Assembly: GCA_963854565.1 (NCBI GenBank)
Contig: CAWKZT010000004.1
Location: forward strand, 1 to 30,160
Reading direction: 5' to 3'
Length of the DNA: 30,160 nt
DNA from: CAWKZT01 sp963854565
GTDB lineage: Bacteria > Actinomycetota > Acidimicrobiia > Acidimicrobiales > JAHEJN01
Below are positions 14,865-22,635 of the stretch, piece by piece. The position numbers were made by a program, and so were the translations under genes. Positions within the stretch are counted from its first letter, which is position 1. Each line of letters starts with the position of its first letter. The notes under the pieces were generated by a model, which was not told the origin of the DNA, did no database searches, and was given only the letters and a program-made list of their open reading frames with translations.

Positions 14865-15805
14865 CCGACTTCGACGCTCTCTTACTCATATCTTTCGGTG
14901 GACCCGAGGGGCCCGCGGATGTGATGCCGTTCCTGCGCAATGTCACCGCCGGACGCAATATCCCCGATAACCGCCTCGCCGTAGTGGCCAAACAATACGC
15001 CCAGTTCGGTGGCATCAGCCCAATCAATGGTCAAAATCTCGACCTCATCGATGCACTCCAAACCGCGCTGGCCGAGCTTGATGTCGACTTGCCTATCTAT
15101 TTCGGCAATCGCAACTGGCAACCATTTTTGGCTGACACCGTTGCGGAAATGGCAGCCGATGGCGTGACCAACGCCCTTGCGTTCGCCACCTCACTGTTCG
15201 ACTCCTACTCCGGCGATGGGCAATACCAAGAAGACATCGACGCGGCTCTTCAAAAAGCCGGGCCCGATGCCCCCGCCATCCACAAAATTGCTCCGCTTCG
15301 CAACGTGGCCGAGTTTGTCGAAGCGACGGCAGCTCAAATTACCGACCAACTCAGCGACCTGCCGACCGAACAACTCGCCAACATGACGTTGCTGTTCACC
15401 GCCCACAGCTTGCCCCAGACAATGGCCGACGACTGCGCCTACCAAGAGCAACTCAGCGAGACAGCTTCCGCTGTCGTCCGAGCGATCGATTTCAACGGAC
15501 CTTTTTCGGTGGTCTTTCAAAGCCGAAGCGGAGCGCCCCAGACGCCATGGCTCGAGCCCGATGTTGGCGACGTCATCGAGACTCTGCCGGCTGGGACAAC
15601 CGCTGTGGTCATCCCCATTGGCTTCATGAGCGATCACATCGAAGTGCTTTATGACCTCGACACACTTGCGGCCCAACAAGCAAATGCGAGCGGGGTGCCT
15701 TTCATCCGGATACCAACCGTGGGAATCCATCCCATTTTTGTGCGTGGTCTGGCGGCCTACTTAAACGAAATGCTCCAATCCCCCACCAATCGGCGCGATC
15801 TTTAG
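14861..15805 (+). CDS. hemH: ferrochelatase, probably coproporphyrin III type
   Basis: The 314-residue enzyme inserts Fe(II) into a porphyrin in haem synthesis. It opens with the family start DALLLISFGGPEGPADVMPFL, and carries the iron/porphyrin-site residues His182 (FTAHSLP) and Glu261 (GFMSDHIEVLYDLD). In actinomycetes this family generally works on coproporphyrin III (CpfC) rather than protoporphyrin IX, which is inferred here from lineage. Only one cysteine is present (Cys192), so the [2Fe-2S] cluster known from mycobacterial ferrochelatase is absent. The ATG at 14861 overlaps the preceding lipoprotein stop as ATGA. An in-frame start at 14801 lies inside the lipoprotein gene and is unlikely. 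No other haem gene is in the window. Confidence 0.92.
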   Translation: MTDFDALLLISFGGPEGPADVMPFLRNVTAGRNIPDNRLAVVAKQYAQFGGISPINGQNLDLIDALQTALAELDVDLPIYFGNRNWQPFLADTVAEMAADGVTNALAFATSLFDSYSGDGQYQEDIDAALQKAGPDAPAIHKIAPLRNVAEFVEATAAQITDQLSDLPTEQLANMTLLFTAHSLPQTMADDCAYQEQLSETASAVVRAIDFNGPFSVVFQSRSGAPQTPWLEPDVGDVIETLPAGTTAVVIPIGFMSDHIEVLYDLDTLAAQQANASGVPFIRIPTVGIHPIFVRGLAAYLNEMLQSPTNRRDL

Positions 15806-15839
15806 CGTCTCAGCTCACCTCTGGCGCCGTTCTGCACAA

Positions 15840-15877
15840 CCAAACAGGTCCACCACTACCAAACAGGTCCACCACTA
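15840..15877 (+). repeat. tandem direct repeat, 2 x 19 bp, upstream of parC
   Basis: CCAAACAGGTCCACCACTA occurs twice without a spacer (15840-15858 and 15859-15877). It lies 35 bp after the ferrochelatase stop and about 170 bp before the parC-like start. It may be a recent slippage duplication or a pair of protein-binding sites. The sequence is exact; meaning unknown. Confidence 0.9.
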
Positions 15878-15956
15878 TTTTCGGCTAGATCAGAGATATT
15901 GACCGGATATACACGGATTGCCGCTGCAGTGTCACACCTCCGTACTAACTTCAAGG

Positions 15957-15986
15957 CGGTAAGTCGCGGCGGAGTTCGACTTACCG
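15957..15986 (+). promoter_or_regulatory. inverted repeat in the parC leader
   Basis: CGGTAAGTCG (15957-15966) and CGACTTACCG (15977-15986) are exact reverse complements separated by 10 nt. The element ends 63 bp before the parC GTG. As DNA it could be a dimeric repressor operator; as RNA it forms a 10-bp hairpin in the 5' leader. It is not followed by a T-run. No convincing -10 and -35 pair is seen nearby. Confidence 0.5.
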
Positions 15987-16049
15987 ACTTGTGTATTCGC
16001 ACTGCCCCCATTTCGATCGATCATCCGGTCCAACGACCACGGAGAAACT

Positions 16050-18476
16050 GTGTCTGACCAGCAAGAGTTGCTGAACCTTTCTGCCCCATTCGCCAAGCGC
16101 GTCATCGATGTTTCCGTCGCCGACGAGATGTCCGAATCCTTTGTGTCCTACGCACTTTCGGTTATTACGTCGCGTGCCATTCCCGATGTTCGCGACGGAC
16201 TCAAGCCGGTGCAACGTCGCATTTTGTACTCCATGTTCCAAATGGGAATTCGCCCCGAGCAGCCGCATCGTAAATCTGCTCGAATCGTTGGCGACACTAT
16301 GGGCCGCTATCACCCCCACGGCGACCAGGCCATTTATGAAGCCCTAGTGCGCATGGGCCAGGATTTTGGTCGCATGGTCACCTTGGTCGACCCCCATGGC
16401 AACTTTGGCTCGCTCGACGATCCCCCGGCCGCCTCCCGTTACACCGAGGCACGACTTACCCGCGCGGCCATGGCAATGATCGGCGAACTCGCCGAGGATG
16501 CCGTCGATTTCCGGCCCACCTACGACGGCGAAGATGAAGAACCCATTTGCCTACCTGGGCTCATCCCCAATCTGTTAGTCAATGGCGGCACCGGTATCGC
16601 CGTGGGTATGGCTACCAATATGGCGACCCACAATTTGGGCGAGGTCGCCGATGCCATCCACATGGTGATGACCAAACGGCGCCCCAAGCCCACCGTTGAT
16701 GAACTCATGTCGGTCATCCCCGGCCCCGATTTCCCCACCGGTGGCATCATCATCGGCGATGGCATCCGCGACGCATTTTCTACGGGCCGAGGCACCATCA
16801 AGATTCGTGCCATCGCCGAGGTTGAGCAGCGCACCCCACGTAGTCAAAGCATTATCGTCACCGAACTTCCCTATCAGGTCGGTCCCGAGAAGATCATCGG
16901 CCGTATTAAAGAACTAATAGTGACCGAAAAGATCGACGGGATTTCCGGGCTCAACAACCTCTCGGACCGCAAGTCCGGGATGCGAATACAAATCGACTGC
17001 AAGCCCGATGTCAATGCCCAGGTGGTGCTCGGCAACTTGTACAAACTAACGCCTCTCGAAGAGACCTTTGGCGTCAATAATGTGGTGCTCGTAAACGGTG
17101 CTCCCCAAACCGTCAGCCTGTATGACCTGTGCCAGCACTACATCGACCATCGCTTAGATGTCATCGTACGACGCACCAATTTCCGCCTCGAAAGAGCCCT
17201 CGCCCGACTCCACATCGTCGACGGGCTATTGATCGCCCTCGACAACATCGATCTGGTAGTTCGCATTATTCGCGGCTCTGCCGATGTGAGTGAAGCCCGC
17301 CAACGCTTGATCGCCGAACTGAGCCTTAGCGAAATTCAGGCATCACACATTCTCGACATGCAACTCCGTCGTCTCACGGCCTTGGAGAAGCAAAAACTTG
17401 TCGATGAACGCATCGACCTCGAACAACATATTGACAGCTACCGCGTGCTGTTAGGCAGCGATCAGCGACAGCGCACTCTGGTTTTAAAAGAACTTGACGA
17501 GGCCGTTCAGGCCTATGCCGTGCCCCGTCGCAGTCAGATCATCATGCTCGAAGATCTCCCATCGTTCGAGGGCATAGCCCTTGTCGACAAGACCAACCTC
17601 GACGACGAACCATGTCTGCTCACGTTGTCCACCACGGGCACAGTGGGCCGAGCGCCTATCGATGGCGCCAAGCGGTCCACACCAGGCCGCCACGACGTGC
17701 TCATCAGCGACGCGTTCGCCTCCACAACCGTCGAGATCACGGCCATCACCTCCGAAGGACGGGCCGTTACTGTGCTGGCTCACGACATTGGCGAAGTCGC
17801 CGGTCGCAGCCGAGGGTCCCAAGGCAACCAACTCTTCGGCACCGCCAAGGGCGAGGATCTGCTCGCACTCGTGCCCAACGGATCGCCCGACTCGCTGGTT
17901 GTCGTTACCGCAAACGGAACCGTCAAACGCCTCACGGCCGACGAGGTAACCGGCACCAAGTCCGGTAAGACCATCATCAACTTAAAAGATGGCGACAAGG
18001 TGGCGGCGGCATTTACGTGCGCCAATCACGCCGACATCATCATTATTTCTTCCGATGCTCAGGTGTTACGTACCCCTGCCGCGGCGATTAGCGAACAGGG
18101 TCGTAGCGCGGGTGGAGTCGCAGGCATGAAGCTCCGGTCCGGGGCAACAGTAATTACGGCGGGCGTTATTGCTGAGCACGGCATCATCGTTTCGGTAACC
18201 GATACCGGCACCGCCAAGAGCACACCGGTACACGAAATCGAGTCCAAAGGGCGGGGCGGCCAGGGTGTCCGGCTCACCAAGTTCCGCACCGAAAAACGAC
18301 TCACCTATGCATGGACCGGATCACCCGATTCACTCATGGCGGTCATGTCAACCGACGACAACCCCACCAAAGAAGATCCCCAGCCGGTCTATTTCTCGCT
18401 CGCTCCATCCAAGCGCGATCTCGTCAGCACCGAGACCGACCGACGCATTCTGGCCGTCGGTATGGCCCGCTGGTAA
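16050..18476 (+). CDS. parC: type IIA topoisomerase subunit A, ParC-like (topoisomerase IV)
   Basis: The 808-residue protein is the DNA-cleaving subunit of a type IIA topoisomerase. It has the winged-helix region DVRDGLKPVQRRILY (46-60), RYHPHGDQAIYEAL (86-99) and the catalytic Tyr131 preceded by Arg130 in AASRYTEARL. LPGLIPNLLVNG and PLEETFGVNN are the tower and core signatures. Residues from about 510 form the C-terminal beta-pinwheel. At the position where gyrase carries the QRRGGKG GyrA box there is APIDGAKRSTPGRHD, so the DNA-wrapping motif is absent. That, and the ParE partner, favour a decatenating topoisomerase IV over gyrase. The position equivalent to E. coli GyrA Ser83 is Gln93, and that of Asp87 is Glu97. 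GTG start at 16050 with GGAGAAA 5 nt upstream. parE follows after 12 bp. Annotation as gyrA is possible in databases. Confidence 0.85.
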   Translation: MSDQQELLNLSAPFAKRVIDVSVADEMSESFVSYALSVITSRAIPDVRDGLKPVQRRILYSMFQMGIRPEQPHRKSARIVGDTMGRYHPHGDQAIYEALVRMGQDFGRMVTLVDPHGNFGSLDDPPAASRYTEARLTRAAMAMIGELAEDAVDFRPTYDGEDEEPICLPGLIPNLLVNGGTGIAVGMATNMATHNLGEVADAIHMVMTKRRPKPTVDELMSVIPGPDFPTGGIIIGDGIRDAFSTGRGTIKIRAIAEVEQRTPRSQSIIVTELPYQVGPEKIIGRIKELIVTEKIDGISGLNNLSDRKSGMRIQIDCKPDVNAQVVLGNLYKLTPLEETFGVNNVVLVNGAPQTVSLYDLCQHYIDHRLDVIVRRTNFRLERALARLHIVDGLLIALDNIDLVVRIIRGSADVSEARQRLIAELSLSEIQASHILDMQLRRLTALEKQKLVDERIDLEQHIDSYRVLLGSDQRQRTLVLKELDEAVQAYAVPRRSQIIMLEDLPSFEGIALVDKTNLDDEPCLLTLSTTGTVGRAPIDGAKRSTPGRHDVLISDAFASTTVEITAITSEGRAVTVLAHDIGEVAGRSRGSQGNQLFGTAKGEDLLALVPNGSPDSLVVVTANGTVKRLTADEVTGTKSGKTIINLKDGDKVAAAFTCANHADIIIISSDAQVLRTPAAAISEQGRSAGGVAGMKLRSGATVITAGVIAEHGIIVSVTDTGTAKSTPVHEIESKGRGGQGVRLTKFRTEKRLTYAWTGSPDSLMAVMSTDDNPTKEDPQPVYFSLAPSKRDLVSTETDRRILAVGMARW

Positions 18477-18488
18477 AGGACGCACACC

Positions 18489-20513
18489 ATGGCAGCAAAC
18501 ACCGGCTACGACGCCGACTCCATCCAAACACTCGAAGGCCTCGAAGCCGTACGTAAACGTCCGGGCATGTACATCGGTGGCACTGGCTCCGATGGGCTCA
18601 TGCATCTCGTCTGGGAACTCATCGACAATGGCGTCGACGAGGCCGCCGCCGGATTCGCCAAACGCGTCGATGTATTTTTGCACCGCGATGGCTCAGTCGA
18701 AGTAGCCGACAATGGCCGTGGTATTCCCGTAGATATGCACGCCAAGCGCAAGGTTTCTGCCCTCGAGGTTGTGCTCACCGAGCTTCATGCCGGCGGCAAA
18801 TTTGGCGGCGGCGCCTATGGGTCCTCGGGCGGCCTTCACGGTGTTGGCGCATCGGTTGTCAATGCCCTCTCCACCAAACTCGTGGCCGAGGTCGACCGCG
18901 ACGGAACCACCTGGCGTCTTGGTTTCAACGAACGCGTCGCCGGCAAGTTCACGGGGGCGCGTTTCAAGAAAACCCACGAGCTCGAAAAGGTAAAATCCAT
19001 CTCCAAGACCAAAACGGGCACCCGCGTCCGGTTTTGGCCCGACCGCGAGTTATTCGATCCTGCCGCCGAGATCGACTTCGAACTCATCTGCGATCGAGTC
19101 CGCCAAGCCTGTTTCCTCGTACCTGGCATGAAGATGTCCGTCACCGATAAACGCACGGGATATGACAACGTTCCCTTTACCTACGTGTCTCGTGGTGGTC
19201 TAACCGACCTTGTCAACGAACTGTCAATTGGCAACCCGGTCACCAAGGTCATCAGCATTAGTGGTATCGATTCTTTCGAAGAGAAGGTTCCCATCGACGG
19301 CAAGATGACCATGGTGAAGCGCGAGGTCGTCGTCGATATCGCATTGCTGTGGAACGTTGGCTACGAGAGCTCCATCACTACGTTCGTCAACACCATCCCC
19401 ACTCGCGAAGGCGGCACGCACCTCATCGGATTCGAACGCGCCATGAACCGCGCCGTAAATGATGTGCTGCTGTCGGGATATCGAAAGCTCACCAAGCTTG
19501 CTAAACAAGGCAAAGATCGCGCCACCAAAGACGATGTCCAAGAAGGACTCGTCGCCGCCATCAAAGTGAGTTTCCCCGAACCACAGTTCCGAGGGCAAAC
19601 CAAGCAAGAACTCGGCACACCTGCCATTCAGGGCATTGTCTACGACATCGTCAAAGCCAGCATGGTCGAATGGTTCGAAGGCGCAGGTCCCAAGAGCCAT
19701 GTCAACGCGCTACGCGACAAGCTCGCTACAGCGGTCATTAACAAAGTTGCTTCCAAGCAGGTCCTAGAGAACAAGCGCAAGGCGGCGTCACTCGGTTCCA
19801 CCGGCATGCCCGACAAGTTGGCCGATTGCCGCAAGCACGGCATGGACTCCGAACTGTTGATCGTGGAGGGCGATTCCGCGGCTGGTCCTGCCAAGGCCGG
19901 GCGAAACTCCGAGAACATGGCGATCTTGCCGCTACGAGGCAAGGTGGTCAACGCCGGCAAAGCGACCGCCAAGCAGGTGCTGGACAACGCCGAAGCCCAA
20001 GCACTCATCACCGCTATAGGCGGGGGTTCTGGTAAGGACTTCGATCTCGACTCAGTGCGCTACGGCCGCATCATAATCTTGTGCGATGCCGACGTTGATG
20101 GCAGCCACATCCGGTGTTTGTTGCTCACACTTATTTACCACTACATGCGACCGTTGCTCGACTCTGGCCGGGTGTACGCCGCTCAACCGCCGTTGTTCTC
20201 CGCCAAGTGGCGCGGCGAGACCTACTACGCGTTTAGCGATGGCGAACTCGAAGCACTGATTATCGACAAGAACGTGCCACGCGAGAAATTTGTGCGCTTC
20301 AAGGGTCTAGGCGAAATGGACGTCGACGAACTGGCCGAGACCACCCTCGACCCCGAAACTCGCATCCTGCGGCGTCTCACCATCGACGACGCTGCGTCCG
20401 CCGCCGAGGCAGCCAACATGTTCGACGTGCTGATGGGAAACGACGTTGCCCAACGTCGTCAGTTCCTACTCGCCAATAGCGATCTAATCGACCTAGAGAC
20501 CCTAGACATCTAA
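18489..20513 (+). CDS. parE: type IIA topoisomerase subunit B, ParE-like
   Basis: The 674-residue ATPase subunit pairs with the ParC-like protein. The GHKL ATPase site shows Glu43 and Asn47 in WELIDNGVDE, Asp74-Asn75-Gly-Arg-Gly in VADNGRGIP, and the glycine-rich lid GGKFGGGAYGSSGGLHGVGAS (102-122). The TOPRIM domain has EGDSAAGPAK (from Glu460) and DADVDG (533-538), which bind the Mg2+ used in cleavage. The motif EGDSAAGPAKAGRNSENMAILPLRGKVVN and the C-terminal YKGLGEMD-like element FKGLGEMDVDELAETTLDP resemble actinobacterial ParE more than GyrB (which reads EGDSAGGSAK). The ATG at 18489 has AAGGA at 18476-18480. The order parC then parE in one operon is the reverse of the common B-then-A order. 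No terminator is visible downstream. Confidence 0.88.
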   Translation: MAANTGYDADSIQTLEGLEAVRKRPGMYIGGTGSDGLMHLVWELIDNGVDEAAAGFAKRVDVFLHRDGSVEVADNGRGIPVDMHAKRKVSALEVVLTELHAGGKFGGGAYGSSGGLHGVGASVVNALSTKLVAEVDRDGTTWRLGFNERVAGKFTGARFKKTHELEKVKSISKTKTGTRVRFWPDRELFDPAAEIDFELICDRVRQACFLVPGMKMSVTDKRTGYDNVPFTYVSRGGLTDLVNELSIGNPVTKVISISGIDSFEEKVPIDGKMTMVKREVVVDIALLWNVGYESSITTFVNTIPTREGGTHLIGFERAMNRAVNDVLLSGYRKLTKLAKQGKDRATKDDVQEGLVAAIKVSFPEPQFRGQTKQELGTPAIQGIVYDIVKASMVEWFEGAGPKSHVNALRDKLATAVINKVASKQVLENKRKAASLGSTGMPDKLADCRKHGMDSELLIVEGDSAAGPAKAGRNSENMAILPLRGKVVNAGKATAKQVLDNAEAQALITAIGGGSGKDFDLDSVRYGRIIILCDADVDGSHIRCLLLTLIYHYMRPLLDSGRVYAAQPPLFSAKWRGETYYAFSDGELEALIIDKNVPREKFVRFKGLGEMDVDELAETTLDPETRILRRLTIDDAASAAEAANMFDVLMGNDVAQRRQFLLANSDLIDLETLDI

Positions 20514-20526
20514 CCCACCCACACTC

Positions 20527-20554
20527 CCAGAACGATGAATCCAGAACGATGAAT
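20527..20554 (+). repeat. tandem direct repeat, 2 x 14 bp, downstream of parE
   Basis: CCAGAACGATGAAT occurs twice in tandem (20527-20540 and 20541-20554), starting 13 bp after the parE stop and ending about 47 bp before the nuclease ATG. Each copy contains ATGAAT, creating false start codons. It is an exact duplication of unknown purpose. Confidence 0.9.
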
Positions 20555-20601
20555 TGCGTGCGGCGGGTACTTTGTCACAGCCTTGTGTTAGAACTACATT
20601 C

Positions 20602-21519
20602 ATGGAACTCGCGACCCCTGACCAGGTATCTCAAGACTCCAGCACCCCCGGCGATCCACAACCTCGCCCGGCTGGCTGGGAACCCATTCACCTGTCCCCC
20701 TCCGGAGCTGGGTTATTCAAACAATGTCCCACTCGTTGGAAATACCGTTACGTCGACCAGCTCCCCGATCCGCCGGGCATCCCCGCCCTGGTTGGAACGT
20801 TTGCTCACCGAGTACTAGAACTCCTTCTCCAAGAACCACCCGACGATCGAACGCCCGACCGGGCCAAAGAAATTGCCAGCGAGGTCTGGCCCGAGACCGT
20901 CGATCATGCCGATTTCGTTGCACTAGAACTCGATGATGACGCCCAACGTGCCTTCAAGTGGAAGGGTTGGGAGGCAATAAATGGATTGTGGGACATCGAA
21001 GATCCCGCCGAGATCGATGTTGACTCCACCGAACACGGCGTGCAGGTAACCATTGGGGGCGTTCCGTTCCGCGGCATCGTCGACCGAATTGACCTCGGCG
21101 ATGACGGAAAAATCATCAGCGACTATAAGTCCGGGTCCGCACCGCGGCCGCGCTACGAGGCCGACAAGTTAAGCCAAGTCATGTTGTATGCCGCCGCGGT
21201 CGAGGCCGAAACCGGCGACCGCCCCACCGAAGCTCGCCTGCTCTATTTAGGACAGCGTGTTATCGGCGTCAAGGTCACCGAAAAATCGATAGCCAAGGCA
21301 GTAACCGACCTCCGAGAAATCTGGGACCGTGTTCTGTCCAGTTGCAAAGCCAGCCAATTCGACATATCGGTCGGCCCGCTATGCGGTTGGTGCCCCTATG
21401 TCGAGCGCTGTCAGGCAGGATCCGACGAGGTTCGCCGCCTGGTGAGGGCCGGACGTATGCGCCCCGATGCTCCCGCCGTGGCGCTTGTTGCCGCCGCCGA
21501 AACAACCCAGGCGCAATAA
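20602..21519 (+). CDS. PD-(D/E)XK nuclease, RecB/Cas4-like with Fe-S cluster
   Basis: The 305-residue protein has the order of motifs of RecB-family (PF12705) exonucleases: LSPSGAGLFKQCPTRWKYRY (31-50), His69 in GTFAHRVLE, Asp161 in GIVDRID, the core Asp174-Tyr-Lys176 in ISDYKSG, and the QVMLYA motif with Gln192 and Tyr196. Cys42 together with Cys261, Cys264 and Cys270 (CGWCPYVERC) gives the four-cysteine iron-sulfur staple found in AddB and Cas4 proteins. There is no helicase domain and no cas gene nearby, so it is a stand-alone repair nuclease. The ATG at 20602 is the best start; a TTG at 20554 would add 16 residues that do not resemble the family. It lies downstream of parE and convergent with the protease pair. 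Confidence 0.9.
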   Translation: MELATPDQVSQDSSTPGDPQPRPAGWEPIHLSPSGAGLFKQCPTRWKYRYVDQLPDPPGIPALVGTFAHRVLELLLQEPPDDRTPDRAKEIASEVWPETVDHADFVALELDDDAQRAFKWKGWEAINGLWDIEDPAEIDVDSTEHGVQVTIGGVPFRGIVDRIDLGDDGKIISDYKSGSAPRPRYEADKLSQVMLYAAAVEAETGDRPTEARLLYLGQRVIGVKVTEKSIAKAVTDLREIWDRVLSSCKASQFDISVGPLCGWCPYVERCQAGSDEVRRLVRAGRMRPDAPAVALVAAAETTQAQ

Positions 21520-21544
21520 CACTCGCTGCTTTAGAATTTGCGGC

Positions 21545-21760
21545 CTAACGGCGGCGCCACCACACCCAAGTTGCCAAAATGAGCACCATCGTGATTGCTC
21601 CGCCTAGAGCACTTAACAAAATAAGTTTGGTGTCGGCCGGGGCAGGTTCTGGCGTGACATTGGGAGCACCAGGCGCGACGAACGGCAAGACGTTGCTTGG
21701 TTTGGTGCCTTCGTCGGCCATGTCGGGAAGGTCACTAGTCACGCTTCTACCGTACTTCAC
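21545..21760 (-). CDS. small C-terminally anchored membrane protein, unknown function
   Basis: The 71-residue product has a Pro/Ala-rich hydrophilic N-terminal half (VLPFVAPGAPNVTPEPAPAD) and one C-terminal transmembrane helix (LILLSALGGAITMVLILATWVW) ending in RRR, which suggests a tail anchor with an outward-facing N-terminus. The GTG at 21760 overlaps the stop of the upstream protease gene as GTGA. This coupling is the main reason to accept so short a gene. It may be a partner or membrane tether of the protease; that is inference. No known family recognised. Confidence 0.6.
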   Translation of the reverse strand: MKYGRSVTSDLPDMADEGTKPSNVLPFVAPGAPNVTPEPAPADTKLILLSALGGAITMVLILATWVWWRRR

Positions 21761-22485
21761 TCGTCAGGCTCAGGGGGCGGCATCTGTAAACAGGGTCCAA
21801 CTGGCGTGGGATTGAGGGCCGATTCGTCGACAAAGTCTTGAATCTCGCCGCTGGTCACGGCGTAGGAACGGCCATCCTCACGTCGTGACCCAGCGAACAC
21901 CACGCCGAGAAGGTTGGCGTATTCATCAAAAATTCCTGATCCTGACTCGCCCCGGTTGACATGCATTTGCAGTTCAAGGGCCCGGCGCGATGCGCCTGGC
22001 GCACGATAGATGTTGTCTCCTGTTGCCATAATTCGCCGAACTACTTCGAAGGGTCGCTCGCTTCTGTCACCCTCGGTATCAACCGCCACCAGGAGACCGG
22101 TTGCTGCCGTTTCTCCCCGTATAAACGGCGCAGGTACTAGGCCAGCTTGTTCAATTCGCAACAAGCCCAGGTCACGGTTGGCGTCAAAGCCAACGACTTC
22201 GACCGGCACCAACTCGCCGCCCGGAAAGCGAACTTCAACCATTTTCATACCAGCGATCACATGGGCATTGGTGACGATGAGGTTGGGGGCGATAACGACC
22301 CCACCTCCAATGACAAGGGCCGCGCAACTCTCTCCTTGAACGTGCACAACGGTCCGGTTACTGACCTCTTGCGGCTCAACGTTGACGGTCGCAACAGAGG
22401 GCGCCTGCTCGGCGTGGACCACAACGTTCGCTCCGCAACTCGTCAGCACAATCACAACGAGGGCTAGACGCAAAAGATGGTGCAT
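21757..22485 (-). CDS. trypsin-like serine protease with lipoprotein signal (S1, MarP/HtrA-like)
   Basis: From the ATG at 22485 the protein has 242 residues. Its signal peptide MHHLLRLALVVIVLTSC carries the lipobox VLTSC (Cys17), so it should be anchored outside the membrane. The chymotrypsin-fold triad is complete: His75 in VTNAHVIAG, Asp105 in ANRDLGLLR and Ser181 in NRGESGSGIF. There is no PDZ domain and no multipass N-terminus, unlike HtrA or MarP. A possible -10 (TAATAT, minus strand, 22499-22494) lies 8 bp before the ATG, compatible with a near-leaderless transcript. An upstream start at 22530 would bury the signal. It is coupled to the small membrane protein downstream. Substrate unknown. 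Confidence 0.85.
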   Translation of the reverse strand: MHHLLRLALVVIVLTSCGANVVVHAEQAPSVATVNVEPQEVSNRTVVHVQGESCAALVIGGGVVIAPNLIVTNAHVIAGMKMVEVRFPGGELVPVEVVGFDANRDLGLLRIEQAGLVPAPFIRGETAATGLLVAVDTEGDRSERPFEVVRRIMATGDNIYRAPGASRRALELQMHVNRGESGSGIFDEYANLLGVVFAGSRREDGRSYAVTSGEIQDFVDESALNPTPVGPCLQMPPPEPDE

Positions 22486-22635
22486 ACCTGGCGATATTAC
22501 TGGAGTGGAAACCAATGAACTACAAGCCATGGGAGGTATTAGCGCGCCAGTCCTGGTTGCTCTTTTTTCTCACGGCAAAACAACTCCCACCTCGACCATT
22601 TTTGCAAGCGTTTGACCGGGAATCAAGCGGGGAAT

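Noticed and set aside
20572..20600. TTGTCA - 17 bp - TACATT promoter before the nuclease gene
   Set aside because: It would start transcription a few bases inside the coding region after the ATG at 20602, so it cannot drive the gene from that start.
22610..22630. 7-bp imperfect hairpin (CGTTTGA / TCAAGCG) after the 2-hydroxyacid dehydrogenase gene
   Set aside because: It contains a wobble that helps only on the plus strand, while the gene is on the minus strand, and no U-run follows in that direction.
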